Below, in pieces: positions 41,007-51,617 of a stretch of 64,000 nt of DNA; within the stretch, counting starts at the first letter, position 1; each line of letters opens with the position of its first letter. Under the pieces are notes generated by a model. That model did no database searches and was not told where the DNA came from. It worked only from the letters and a program-made list of their open reading frames with translations. The translations under genes were made by a program, and so were the position numbers. This stretch comes from Planctomycetaceae bacterium (GTDB taxonomy: Bacteria > Planctomycetota > Planctomycetia > Pirellulales > Thermoguttaceae): the NCBI GenBank assembly GCA_012719125.1, contig JAAYAY010000362.1:1-64000 (forward strand), written 5' to 3'.

Positions 41007-42743
41007 CTACCGCACGACCCGAAGCGTTTCCTCTCCCACGCACCACTGGGCCGCGTCGGTTGTGTCTTTGTCGTCCAGCCAAGCCGGTCCGGTCGCAGGC
41101 GGTTCGTTCTCGCCCAGCAGTTCGATCGCAACGGCCAGCCTGACGTCGTCGAATGTCGTGAAGTCGAAGTCCTTCGGAGCACCCCCGTAGCAAATGCCGT
41201 CCACCACCGCCAAGCCGTCCTTCACGCCGCATTCCCACACCACGTCCCGTCCGTCGAATCGCCCGGGCAGTACATGCACGACGGCCCGCCGCTCTCCGGC
41301 GGCAAGTTCAAACGTCTGCTCGTCCAGTTTCGTTGCGGTGACGTTGCGGCCGGCAAGCTGGTAACGAACGCGAAAATCCATCGCCCGAAAGACTCCGTTC
41401 TCGGGCCGATCGAGGGTGGGATGCCAACTGCCGTGATTGCGCAGTGGCTCGAACAGCGACAGCACCCGAGGCCCCCGTTGATCGTTGCGGACGCCGATCG
41501 AGGAGAAATCCTCGCCGTCGTGCAGAAATCGTTGTCGAAAGACAACGACCGGCTCGTCGTCCGTGCGCCAGTAGCCGATCAACGTCCGGCGCTGCGTCCA
41601 CATCATCGAGCGATTGACGCTGCCCAGGCAAGCGTCGACCGTATGCCAGGTGGTGCCCCGGATCGAATCGGCCTCGTCTTCCTTGCGTATGAAGGTGCGG
41701 CGAATCTCGAGCGGATCGCAGGGCAGTCGCGCGAATCGCTCTCGCAACTCGTCGGGACACGGCAGATGCCGCAACCCATCATACGTCACCGGTCTTCCGT
41801 TGCCCGAATGGCGAGCAGCAATCCTGACGCCCGCCTGCTCCTCCAGGTAGTCGGCCAGACTCGGCAGGATCAGATCCGAGTAGGCCCGGCTGTGGGGACC
41901 TGCCCACTGGCCGGTGGCCGGATGATAACTGTCGGCGATGATCTGCCAGGCCGCTCGCCGAAGTTGCTCCGCGGCCGTTCGCGCCGCTTCGTCCTCGACC
42001 AACTGGAGCACCCGTTCGGCTTCGTTGAGCGCCACCATCGTGTAGGTGGGGCTGTTGTATTCGTTGAAGCTGCCGTGATACGCCGCGTCGGCCACGCATC
42101 GCTGCAAACGATCGCGACCGTAGGCCAGCAGATCGTCGTCGCCGAGCAACTCGCCGGCCGCCGCGCAGACGCCGCCGCCCATGATCGCAATGTTCGTGTA
42201 GCTGGGCTGCACGTTCCGCCGGCGAATCTCGACGGCCGCGTGACGCAGACTCGTCCGCATCGCTTCGACCAGATCGCCCGACAGACGCTTTGGATAGTCC
42301 TTCAGCAACACCGCAATCTGGGCGCCGAGAAAATCGGCCCAGTTGCGATCGGGGGGCGCCATTTTGTCGACGGGCTCTTCCAGAAGCCAGGGCCAGATCC
42401 CGTAATAGTCGTGATTCGCATCGGTAACCTGCAAGGTGAGCACCTTGCGAATGATCTTCTCCGCCCGGGCGAGATCTTCCACTTCACCGCGGTCGACCAA
42501 GGCCACGGCATAGGCCAGCGATTGCCGGGTTGGATGGACCCACGTTCCCTCCGCAACCTGGCTGTGATAGCCGGGGCTGCGAAACGGCGTACCCAGCATC
42601 TGGTGCTCGTCGCTGTAGCCCGCCGCGCACGACGCGAGATAGGCGTCGCGCATCTCGGCACGATCCTGGCCGGCGCAAAGAGCCGTGCCAAGAGCAAGGC
42701 CGAGAATCACGGCCGGCAGAGTCCCGCGAATCGTCAATAACAC
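41007..42743 (-). CDS. Exported heparinase II/III-like or alginate-lyase-like toroid protein
   Basis: A 578-aa protein. After a signal peptide (LPAVILGLALGTALC) comes a helical region (about 40-330) like the alpha/alpha toroid of polysaccharide lyases, with FNEYNSPTYTMVAL near residue 235, whose Asn, Tyr and Glu are reminiscent of catalytic-site motifs in PL-type toroids. A beta-sandwich makes up the C-terminal part. It may cleave acidic polysaccharides, but I cannot name a PL family. The GTG at 42743 was chosen because GGGAG lies 7 nt upstream and the signal starts there; an ATG at 42788 is possible. It is 60 nt upstream of the sialidase-like gene. Confidence 0.78.
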   Translation of the reverse strand: MLLTIRGTLPAVILGLALGTALCAGQDRAEMRDAYLASCAAGYSDEHQMLGTPFRSPGYHSQVAEGTWVHPTRQSLAYAVALVDRGEVEDLARAEKIIRKVLTLQVTDANHDYYGIWPWLLEEPVDKMAPPDRNWADFLGAQIAVLLKDYPKRLSGDLVEAMRTSLRHAAVEIRRRNVQPSYTNIAIMGGGVCAAAGELLGDDDLLAYGRDRLQRCVADAAYHGSFNEYNSPTYTMVALNEAERVLQLVEDEAARTAAEQLRRAAWQIIADSYHPATGQWAGPHSRAYSDLILPSLADYLEEQAGVRIAARHSGNGRPVTYDGLRHLPCPDELRERFARLPCDPLEIRRTFIRKEDEADSIRGTTWHTVDACLGSVNRSMMWTQRRTLIGYWRTDDEPVVVFRQRFLHDGEDFSSIGVRNDQRGPRVLSLFEPLRNHGSWHPTLDRPENGVFRAMDFRVRYQLAGRNVTATKLDEQTFELAAGERRAVVHVLPGRFDGRDVVWECGVKDGLAVVDGICYGGAPKDFDFTTFDDVRLAVAIELLGENEPPATGPAWLDDKDTTDAAQWCVGEETLRVVR

Positions 42744-42947
42744 GCAGTTTCTCCCAGGAAAGGACGCGTTGGCAAGATGCCGACCCATTGTAGGTTGGCA
42801 CGTGCCCCGATGCCAGCATTCCAGGAAATTCGCCGATTTGTGGGCCGGAGTCGACAAACGACGGGCACGTGAGGGTATGCCTCGACGCGTGTGCGCCGAT
42901 CAGGTACGCTCTTGGAGAGATGACGAGACTTTGCAGGAATCAGAACC

Positions 42948-44087
42948 ATGCCGATGATGCAGAGCCCTCCCGGGGCGGAAACGACGATCGACGGACGCCG
43001 CTACCTCTACTTCGCAGGAACGGGCTACCTGGGCCTCCAGGGCCACCCCGACGTTATCCGGGCGGCATGCGAAGCGGTGCAGAAATACGGAATCGGCAGC
43101 GCCACTTCCCGGAATCGGGTCGGCAATACTCCGCCCGTGCTGGAGGTCGAGCGCCGGGCCGCTGAGCTGTTCGCCAAAGACGACGCCTTCCACTTCGCTT
43201 CCGGCTACATGTCGCCGGCCGTCGTTCTCTCCGTTCTGCAAGACCGGTTCGATACCGTGCTGATCGACGAACTGGCTCACTACTGCCTCGACGAGGCCGT
43301 GGCCAGGTTGCGGTGCCCCGTTGAGCCCTTTTCCCATTGCAGTGTCGAGGCCCTGGCAGACAAGCTCCGAGAGGCGGGGCGATCGAACCGCACCGTCCTC
43401 GTGGTGACCGACGGGGTTTTTGCCGCCTTGGGCCGGCTTCCGCCGGTGGCCGACTATTGGAGGCTGCTGGCAGATCATCCCGGCTCGATGCTGCTGGTCG
43501 ACGACGCGCACGGCTACGGCGTCGTGGGCGAGCACGGCCGCGGCGTCCTCGAACATGCCGGGCTGTGGGGCGAGGAAGTGAACTCGCGGTGGCCGAGCCG
43601 GGACGAGGACCGTCCGGCGCTCTGGACCTGCGGCACCCTGAGCAAAGCCCTGGGCGGTTTCGGCGGAATCGTGCCGGGGACTTCTGCAGCCGTCTCGACA
43701 CTGAAGTCCAAGTCGCCCTACGGATACGGCGCCAGTGCGCCCGCCATTCCGGCCGCGGCCGCCAGTGCCGAGGCCCTGCGAATTGTCACCGAGCACCCCG
43801 AGGTGCTGGCCCAACTGCGCCGGAACGTAGCCCGTCTCCGCACGGGCCTGCGAGATTTCGGCCTCGACGTAGAAGATTCGCCCGCCGCCGTGATCGCCGT
43901 CCAGTTGGAGACAGCGGAACAGATGCGACGGATTCAAGAGACGCTGGCCGAGCGAGGCATCTGGATCGCCTACGTCCCGTCCTACAGCGGTGTCGGACCG
44001 GCAGGCCTCTTGCGACTTGCCGTATTTGCCACGCACACGCCCCAGATGATCGATCAGTTGCTCGCCGAGTTAGTCCGGCTGCTGTAA
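42948..44087 (+). CDS. PLP-dependent alpha-oxoamine synthase-like aminotransferase (BioF/KBL fold)
   Basis: A 379-aa cytoplasmic fold-type I PLP enzyme. Motifs fit the alpha-oxoamine synthase group: YLGLQGHPDV, GIGSATSRNRVGNT, HFASGYMSPA, VDDAHGYGVVGEHGRG with the cofactor-contacting Asp and His, and LSKALGGFGG with the Schiff-base Lys. Family members join an amino acid to an acyl-CoA (8-amino-7-oxononanoate synthase, glycine C-acetyltransferase, serine palmitoyltransferase). The exact reaction cannot be assigned; no other biotin genes are nearby. ATG 42948 has AGGA upstream, with an alternative ATG at 42954. It is monocistronic. Confidence 0.88.
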   Translation: MPMMQSPPGAETTIDGRRYLYFAGTGYLGLQGHPDVIRAACEAVQKYGIGSATSRNRVGNTPPVLEVERRAAELFAKDDAFHFASGYMSPAVVLSVLQDRFDTVLIDELAHYCLDEAVARLRCPVEPFSHCSVEALADKLREAGRSNRTVLVVTDGVFAALGRLPPVADYWRLLADHPGSMLLVDDAHGYGVVGEHGRGVLEHAGLWGEEVNSRWPSRDEDRPALWTCGTLSKALGGFGGIVPGTSAAVSTLKSKSPYGYGASAPAIPAAAASAEALRIVTEHPEVLAQLRRNVARLRTGLRDFGLDVEDSPAAVIAVQLETAEQMRRIQETLAERGIWIAYVPSYSGVGPAGLLRLAVFATHTPQMIDQLLAELVRLL

Positions 44088-44136
44088 ATGGCCTTGCGTG
44101 ATTCGTGGAAAACCGTTGTGTCAGAATCGATAATTT

Positions 44137-44234
44137 GGGTGGCACGCTCAGAGCGCAGCGATGGGCGTGGATCGTCACGTCACCACGCCCATCGCTGCGC
44201 TCTGAGCGTGCCACCCACGAATACTCCGGGCTAG
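44137..44234. repeat. Long hairpin repeat (33-bp arms), copy B
   Basis: Arms 44137-44169 and 44184-44216 pair and match copy A at 9010-9089 in nearly every position, including the tail ending TCCGGGCTAG. Here that tail supplies the stop codon (44231-44233) of the minus-strand SHD1 gene. Confidence 0.8.
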
Positions 44235-45067
44235 GGCTTGCTCTCCGTAGCGGGCGGCTCACTCTCCGCGGCCGCCGGCTTGCTCTCCGCAGTCTGCGGC
44301 TCGCTGCTCGGTTGTTCCGCCTTGAGACGATCCACCGACACGCGAACCATCCAGTCGCCGCCGCCGAAGGTGCCGGCCGGCTTCTTCGGCAGCCCCACGA
44401 GGGCCTTTCCTTCCTTATCGTGGCTGACATAGACGCCTTTGGTCTTTTCGGGCTTGAAGTCCAGGCAGATCACGAAGTCTTTCGGAACCTCCGTGGCCTT
44501 GACCTTCAGCGTGACCCACTTGGGATCGCCCTTGCCGGCATGAGCGAACTTCGAATAGGGGAACGGGAAATCGGCAATCGGATTGAAGTCCTTATCGCAT
44601 AGGGTCACATGGAAGTCTTCTTTGGGGGGCGCAGGATAGCCATAGCGATTCCCGTGAATCCGCACTTCCGTGAGGTAGCATCCCTCCTCCGGCGTCTGGA
44701 ATGCCGAGGCGATCCCCATGGGCAGGCTTCTCTTGCCCGCCGCCGTCCCGTCGTCGTTTTTCAACTCGACGGGTTTCCCCGCCAGATCGCCGGCCTTGGC
44801 CGTCTTCGCCTTGGAGCCGCCGCCTGCCGATTCGGCATAGGCCTGGTCGTCAGCACTCAGGCGATCCAACGGCACATTGACCACCTTGCCGTCGGCCAGT
44901 TTGAGGTAGACGATGCCGTCGGCAGAACCGACCATTTCGGCCTCGACCGTGAATGCCCCCGTCGCATCGGACCAGGTGCGAGTTTCTCCGCCCCAGCTTG
45001 TGCCGGTCAGAGTCCAGCCGATCATGCTGCAAATGACCAGAACCGCCAGTTTCGTGCGCACACTCAT
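44231..45067 (-). CDS. Exported SHD1-domain protein sharing a domain with the M56 sensor
   Basis: A 278-aa protein with a signal peptide (1-27). Residues 28-80 are an SHD1 (SLA1 homology) domain, RTWSDATGAFTVEAE with PLDRLSADDQAYAE, common in exported planctomycete proteins. Residues 122-249 form a second domain whose order of motifs (VRIHGNRYGY, EDFHV, WVTLKV, EVPKDF, KGVYV, GDWMVR) repeats in the C-terminus of the neighbouring M56 peptidase. The last 30 residues are a low-complexity tail rich in Ser, Glu, Pro and Ala. AAAGGAG precedes ATG 45067. It is the third gene after BlaI and M56 and is probably controlled by them. Function unknown. Confidence 0.85.
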   Translation of the reverse strand: MSVRTKLAVLVICSMIGWTLTGTSWGGETRTWSDATGAFTVEAEMVGSADGIVYLKLADGKVVNVPLDRLSADDQAYAESAGGGSKAKTAKAGDLAGKPVELKNDDGTAAGKRSLPMGIASAFQTPEEGCYLTEVRIHGNRYGYPAPPKEDFHVTLCDKDFNPIADFPFPYSKFAHAGKGDPKWVTLKVKATEVPKDFVICLDFKPEKTKGVYVSHDKEGKALVGLPKKPAGTFGGGDWMVRVSVDRLKAEQPSSEPQTAESKPAAAESEPPATESKP

Positions 45068-45117
45068 CGCTCCACTCCTTTCTCAACCACCGTTCAAGAC
45101 GTTCAGGAAGTGCCCCT

Positions 45118-46836
45118 CTATTCAGCTTTCGGTTCAAACGGATTTTGCGTCGGAATCTCACGCGTGAGAACCGACCGAACCATCCAGTCGAAGCCTTCAG
45201 AAACCGGCTCGAGTCCGGTCGTCGGGCGTCCGATGTACGAATGCGACTGTTTCACGCCCGTATCGAGTCCCAGAAAGACGCCCTTCCTCTGATGCGGATT
45301 GAAAACCAACACGACGTAGAACTCCTGCGGAACCTCCACGGCCGGCAATTTCAGAGTGTGCCAGCGAGAGTGTCCCCATTCCATCTGTGCGTACGGATAG
45401 GGATAAGCCTGGAGGAGTCTCTGATCTCCGTCCAAGATGTAGACGTGGAAATCCTCGGCCGGCGGATCCGTCTCACCGTAGCGATGGCCGAAGATCTCGA
45501 CGGCCATCAGAAATCTTGTATCTTCGGGACGCCGGAACTTGACGGCATGTCCGCCCCCGGCGATGCTTTGCGAACCCTCCGCGGTGTTGTCGACGTAGCC
45601 CAGACGAAGCGGCAAGGGAATCCCCTCCCACGCCGCGGTCGTGTCTTGAGGCAGGAAGGGATTTGCACCGGCGGGCCGATCCTGGAGGGGCCGGTCTGTG
45701 GGGGCTTCACTTCGCAGTAGTGCCAAGGGAGACGAAAGGCCTAGAACGAGTACGGCGCAACCCGCGGTTGACACGGCGTTCAGGCCGAGCCGGTTTCGCC
45801 CCTCGTCGAGAATGGTCCTCAAGCGGACCTCCATTTGCGAACACCACGCCATCCCGATGGCCGCCGACCCCAGCGGCAGGGCGCTCCGTGTTCCGGCCAC
45901 GATCTGCAGCAGATGCTCGGCGTAGTCGGCCGGCCGGCAACCGGCCAGAATCACCCGGTTGTCGCAGGCCGTCTCGGCCTCGCTTCGCATCCGCTTCGCC
46001 GCCCACCAGGCCAACGGATGATACCAGTAGAGCGAACAGACGGCCCTTGCCGCGAACTGCGACAGACAGTCGCAACGCCGCACGTGGGCCAATTCATGCA
46101 TCAACACGGCCTCGATTCGATCGGCCGGCCACGTTTCGGCCGCCGCCGGAATCAGCACCCGTGGCCAGAGTACTCCCCACATCATTGGCATCGATCGCCG
46201 CTCATTCACCAACAGCCGCACACTTCGCTTCAAACCCAGCCGTGTGGCGGCTCGCCGCAGTGCCGAGTCGAGAGGTCCGCCCTTGACGCGTGCCGACGTC
46301 CATTCCAGCCAGGCGAGACTGACTGTTCCGCCTGCCACCGGCAGCCACGCGACGAGACAGCCGATCGCCCAGACAACGAGGATCAGGGCTTGCCACGACT
46401 TCCAGCTTTGCGCGGGCGCACGTGCGCGTGCCGGCGGTCCGACGGTGGCGACATCATCGTCATCCTGGTGAACAGCGGCCAATTGATTTTCACGGCGGTC
46501 CGACACTGGTGATACTTCGGAAATCGGCTTCGTTGCCGGCGATTCCACTGTGGCAACGGAGGGGGCACGCTCCTGTACGGCCCGCGCCGCTTCCCAATGT
46601 GGCAGGACGTGCCATCCCGGGAAAAACGCGGTCGCCAGGGGAAACCCGGCCAAGGCAATCATGGTCCCCAGCCACAGCAAGTGCCGCACGGCCGCAGAGG
46701 CGGATCGCATCATCCAGGCGATCAGTCCCACCATGACCAGCAGGCCGGTCGCCTGAATCGCCGAACGGATCAGGACTGCCAGCCCGGCGACAGCGACGCC
46801 GTCCAGCAGTACAACATCTGCCAAGGGGCCTCCCAT
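45118..46836 (-). CDS. BlaR1/MecR1-like M56 membrane metallopeptidase with unique C-terminal domain
   Basis: A 572-aa membrane sensor. Hydrophobic segments lie at about 20-45, 50-72, 150-170 and 365-382, with the zinc site HELAH at 247-251 in a cytoplasmic loop, the layout of peptidase M56. In BlaR1 and MecR1 the peptidase cleaves the BlaI or MecI repressor. The C-terminal sensor here is not a penicillin-binding domain: from residue 431 it is a copy of the domain in the adjacent SHD1 protein. ATG 46836 overlaps the BlaI stop by 1 nt (TGATG), with GGAGG 7 nt upstream; a GTG at 46839 is possible. The sensed signal is probably not a beta-lactam. Confidence 0.93.
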   Translation of the reverse strand: MGGPLADVVLLDGVAVAGLAVLIRSAIQATGLLVMVGLIAWMMRSASAAVRHLLWLGTMIALAGFPLATAFFPGWHVLPHWEAARAVQERAPSVATVESPATKPISEVSPVSDRRENQLAAVHQDDDDVATVGPPARARAPAQSWKSWQALILVVWAIGCLVAWLPVAGGTVSLAWLEWTSARVKGGPLDSALRRAATRLGLKRSVRLLVNERRSMPMMWGVLWPRVLIPAAAETWPADRIEAVLMHELAHVRRCDCLSQFAARAVCSLYWYHPLAWWAAKRMRSEAETACDNRVILAGCRPADYAEHLLQIVAGTRSALPLGSAAIGMAWCSQMEVRLRTILDEGRNRLGLNAVSTAGCAVLVLGLSSPLALLRSEAPTDRPLQDRPAGANPFLPQDTTAAWEGIPLPLRLGYVDNTAEGSQSIAGGGHAVKFRRPEDTRFLMAVEIFGHRYGETDPPAEDFHVYILDGDQRLLQAYPYPYAQMEWGHSRWHTLKLPAVEVPQEFYVVLVFNPHQRKGVFLGLDTGVKQSHSYIGRPTTGLEPVSEGFDWMVRSVLTREIPTQNPFEPKAE

Positions 46837-47222
46837 CACTGGCCCTCCTTCCGCCGGGCTGCTCGAATCAGACCGGCCAGCCGTTTCAACTCGTCGTCGT
46901 TCGGCGCCCCGCTCGGATCGGCCAGATGAGCAGCCACCGCCTCCTCGAGGGAACCGCCGAAGAACGTGTGGAGCACCGACCGAAGCGCCGACTGGCCCGC
47001 TTTCAACCGCGCCCGAGTCGGCCTGTAGATGAACTCGCGGCCTCGCTTCGAATGCTCCACGTGGCCTTTCTCTTCGAGGATCCGCAGCAGGGTGCGAACG
47101 GCGGTCCGCGACGGCTTGTCCGGCAGACGCTGCCAGATCTGCGTCGCGGATGCCTCACCCAGCGAGAAACAGACCGTCATGATCTGCCGCTCGCGCCGAC
47201 TCAGGCTGTTTTGATCGTCCAC
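46836..47222 (-). CDS. BlaI/MecI/CopY-family repressor
   Basis: A 128-aa winged-helix repressor of normal length. It opens NSLSRRERQIMTVCFSLGEASATQI, the usual first helix of the family, and has TAVRTLLRILEEKGHVEHSKRGREFIYRP, the recognition helix and wing. The C-terminal half forms the dimer helix; family repressors are inactivated when a partner M56 peptidase cuts this region. The start GTG 47222 has GGGAG 7 nt upstream; an earlier GTG at 47228 is too close to that site. It is the first gene of the operon and is translationally coupled to the M56 gene, so it presumably represses all three genes. Confidence 0.92.
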   Translation of the reverse strand: MDDQNSLSRRERQIMTVCFSLGEASATQIWQRLPDKPSRTAVRTLLRILEEKGHVEHSKRGREFIYRPTRARLKAGQSALRSVLHTFFGGSLEEAVAAHLADPSGAPNDDELKRLAGLIRAARRKEGQ

Positions 47223-47312
47223 CGCCACTCTCCCAAAGCGGGGCAAGCCCGCAACCCAACCTTCACAAACATGCGCGCACCATGCGCAGAAGTCCCGAAC
47301 AAAGACTCTAAT

Positions 47313-47385
47313 CGTCATGCCCGCGTAGGCGGGAATCCAGAGACTCGGCAAACTGCACTAGATTCCCGCCTGCGCGGGAATGACG
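47313..47385. repeat. Inverted pair of the CGTCAT-CCCGCG repeat
   Basis: Arms 47313-47339 (CGTCATGCCCGCGTAGGCGG and so on) and 47361-47385 are near reverse complements. Sequences of this kind occur dispersed in many bacterial genomes. The element lies about 90 nt upstream of the BlaI start; the whole gap 47223-47889 has no gene. Confidence 0.6.
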
Positions 47386-47614
47386 GGCAAAGGAACACGC
47401 GAAAGCCATGCGAGGGTCAATAGAACTTTCAACGCGACGAAACCAATGCCATTTTTTTGGCTCTTCGCAGGCTTGTCAATACGTAAAGGCCAAAAATTTG
47501 ACATTATTTGTGCTGCTGAGAAGATGACGCGGCAGGCGGCGGGGCGTTACAGGTGACGGGCAAGAAAAGAAAAAAGGTTCATCCGGAATTCGCGTAGGGT
47601 GCGAAGTGCACGAA

Positions 47615-47711
47615 GAGTACCGGTGCCTCTTCTCTGTTGCACGATGACCATAACCGCTTGACAAACAACCGTTTAGGCGCGTCGGCAACAAGAGAAGAGG
47701 CGCCGGTACTC
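47615..47711. repeat. Inverted pair with AGAGAAGAGG-GTACT motif and short spacer
   Basis: Arms 47615-47640 and 47685-47711 are reverse complements with one substitution and one 1-nt indel (GAGTACCGGTGCCTCTTCTC on the left). They enclose 44 bp. The same motif in the same inward orientation bounds the CHC2 gene at 58250-58685, so this may be an empty version of that element. Confidence 0.65.
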
Positions 47712-47889
47712 CCGGGCGAGGATGGAACCTACGCTTGCGCCGGATGAACCGGAAAAAAATGCTGCAAGACACCGGTACGGTGCCTATGTCGGTGGCACCA
47801 TGGTCGGCCGGATGAGGCAATTGACGCTGTCCGCCGGCTCCGATTACCATTTGGGGGTGGTCAACCTGCCAAGAAAGTGAGGTTGCTCG

Positions 47890-48678
47890 GTGCGCCCGGT
47901 GAAGATTTGTCTCATACTCGTCGGTCTTCTGCCAAGCCTGGCCGTGCCACTCGTCGAGGCCGACGAAGTGCCGCCGACCCCGTGCACCGTCCGTGTGGCC
48001 GTCTACGACGACGCCGGCGTGAGCCGCAGTCTGCTCGAGGTCTTGGCTGTGCTCGACCAGTACCACGATATCGCGTATGAGCGGATCAAGGCCGACGCCG
48101 TCCGCGACGGCAAACTAGCCGGCTACGACGTTCTCATCCATCCGGGCGGCAGCGGCAGCAAGCAGGCTGGGAGTCTCGAAGAAGCCGGGCGCGATCGGGT
48201 CCGTGAGTTCGTCGAAGGGGGCGGCGGGTTCGTGGGCATCTGCGCCGGCGCCTACCTGGCCTGCAGCGACTACTCCTGGTCGCTGCACATCCTCGACGCC
48301 AAGGTCGTCGACCGGGCCCACTGGGCCCGGGGCCATGGAGACGTGCAGATACGCCTCACCGACGCCGGCAAGAAGCTCCTCGAGTGCGATGAGGACCTGC
48401 AAACGATCCTTTACTATCAAGGCCCGCTGCTGACCCCGGCCGACAAGCCGGAAGTTCCCGACTACGAGCCGCTGGCGACGTTCGAGACCGAGATCGCCAA
48501 GAACGGCGCCCCCGAGGGCGTCATGAAGGGCACGACCGCGATCGCTGCAGGTTCCTTCGGGAAGGGCCGCGTGGTGTGCTTCAGCCCGCACCCGGAAAAG
48601 ACCGAAGGTCTGGGCCGGTTCGTGCACTTGGCCGTTCGATGGGCGGCAGGAAGCGGAGACGTGCAACTTGCCCCCTGA
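47890..48678 (+). CDS. Exported BPL_N-type glutamine-amidotransferase-like protein
   Basis: A 262-aa protein with a signal peptide (1-24). The remainder matches the BPL_N family (class I glutamine amidotransferase-like fold also seen in biotin protein ligase N-termini): VLIHPGGSGSKQAG near residue 80, GFVGICAGAYLA with a Cys in the nucleophile elbow position near 118, and GSFGKGRVVCFSPHPE near the end. Export of such a fold is typical of planctomycetes; the reaction is unknown. The start is GTG 47890 with GAGG 8 nt upstream. It is convergent with the following TIM-barrel gene (26 nt). Confidence 0.85.
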   Translation: MRPVKICLILVGLLPSLAVPLVEADEVPPTPCTVRVAVYDDAGVSRSLLEVLAVLDQYHDIAYERIKADAVRDGKLAGYDVLIHPGGSGSKQAGSLEEAGRDRVREFVEGGGGFVGICAGAYLACSDYSWSLHILDAKVVDRAHWARGHGDVQIRLTDAGKKLLECDEDLQTILYYQGPLLTPADKPEVPDYEPLATFETEIAKNGAPEGVMKGTTAIAAGSFGKGRVVCFSPHPEKTEGLGRFVHLAVRWAAGSGDVQLAP

Positions 48679-48704
48679 ACCCCGAACCCTGACCCCCGAC
48701 AACT

Positions 48705-49682
48705 CTACCCGTACCACGGCCGCGAACGCTCTTTCGCTCGCCTTGCCAGCCGGTTGAATGCCTCGCAGTTTTCTTCGATCTGGAAGTCGAACATGCCCAC
48801 GCCGAGGAAATCGGCGCCGTTGTCCAGGGCGTGAGCGAAGCCGTTGCGGGGCAGGATCGCGCCGGCGGCCAGCACCTTGAAGGCGATCCAGGGCTTCTTC
48901 ACCTTGGCCATGTAGGCAACCGTCTCCTCCGGGTTGATGCACCACATGCTGTCGTGCCAGCCCTCGCCGCCGTCGAGCCAGATGTATTCCTTCCGCAAGG
49001 GCTGGGGCGTGGCGGTAAAATAGTCGTCCTGATGTAAGGTCTTCACGTAGAAGTCGCAGGGAATCCCCTGTTCCTCGCAGGCCTTGACGACTTCCAGCGA
49101 GTGGCAGCCCACGCCGATCGGGATGTTGTGCTTCTTGGTCAATTCGACGGCCTCGGCGATCAAGTCGACCCGATTGAGCTGCGTAAGCTTGTCGCCGGCA
49201 ACGCCCCAAACGTAGAGGGCGGCACAGCCGTCGTCGATCTTCTGGGCGATCTCGGCCTTCAGTTTTCCCTCCGCCTGGCCGATCTCGGGATGGATGCTGG
49301 GGATGATCTGCATCTTCCCGCCCCGCTCCTTGTTGTACTTGGAGACCAGGTTCGCACCGCTCTCCAAAACCGTGTTGATTCCATTCTCTTCGGCAAGCTG
49401 GAAGGTCTCGAAGATCTTCTCCTCGGTCACGTAGGCGCGAAATAGCCGGTTCACGTACTTGAGATCGCGGGCGTGCATGTAGCCCGACACGAGATTGCCC
49501 CCCAGCATCAGGCGGCTCATCTTAACGTTGCCCAGCTTGCCGTAGAGCATCCCGTCGCCCGAGGCCTCCTCGTTGTCGGCCGCGGCGGCTTCCGCCGCCT
49601 TGCTCAACGCGTACGCCGATCCGGCCGCTGCCACACACCGCCCCATGGCCGTTCGCCGATTCACCTTGTTCGCCTCGGGCAT
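48705..49682 (-). CDS. Tat-exported TIM-barrel protein (aldo/keto reductase-like)
   Basis: A 325-aa protein. NRRTAMGRCVAAAG at the start is a twin-arginine-type signal. After KMSRLMLGGNLVSG, which resembles the first strand of aldo/keto reductases, the chain runs through barrel-like strands (GINTVLESGAN, IPIGVGCHSL, WIAFKVLAAGAI) and ends with GADFLGVGMFDFQ. I did not find a clear aldo/keto reductase catalytic tetrad, so the enzymatic role is uncertain. The start ATG 49682 has GAAGGAG upstream. The sulfatase gene is 54 nt upstream on the same strand, so cotranscription is likely. Confidence 0.8.
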   Translation of the reverse strand: MPEANKVNRRTAMGRCVAAAGSAYALSKAAEAAAADNEEASGDGMLYGKLGNVKMSRLMLGGNLVSGYMHARDLKYVNRLFRAYVTEEKIFETFQLAEENGINTVLESGANLVSKYNKERGGKMQIIPSIHPEIGQAEGKLKAEIAQKIDDGCAALYVWGVAGDKLTQLNRVDLIAEAVELTKKHNIPIGVGCHSLEVVKACEEQGIPCDFYVKTLHQDDYFTATPQPLRKEYIWLDGGEGWHDSMWCINPEETVAYMAKVKKPWIAFKVLAAGAILPRNGFAHALDNGADFLGVGMFDFQIEENCEAFNRLARRAKERSRPWYG

Positions 49683-49736
49683 AATCGATTCTCCTTCGAT
49701 GGTTCTTGGATCGGGACTAGGAAGCAGCCTAGCGGT

Positions 49737-51512
<1,776 letters not shown>

Positions 51513-51617
51513 GGTACACCTCATTTCGAGCGGCGAGGGTTGTGACAGACGGCGACTATTGTCGCCCCGCGCCCGTCGAATCGCAAGTTGGGCTCCGTAC
51601 CGCGGGGGAACTGCAAA

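Noticed and set aside
45118-46836. M56 protein as a beta-lactam resistance sensor (BlaR1)
   Set aside because: The C-terminal domain lacks penicillin-binding SxxK/SxN/KTG motifs and no beta-lactamase gene belongs to the operon.
47615-47711. Inverted pair considered as a tRNA or riboswitch
   Set aside because: No cloverleaf or conserved aptamer core, and the same arms recur in other contexts as repeats.
47476-48066. 196-codon open frame on the minus strand
   Set aside because: It runs through an inverted repeat and antisense to the BPL_N signal region; no motif.
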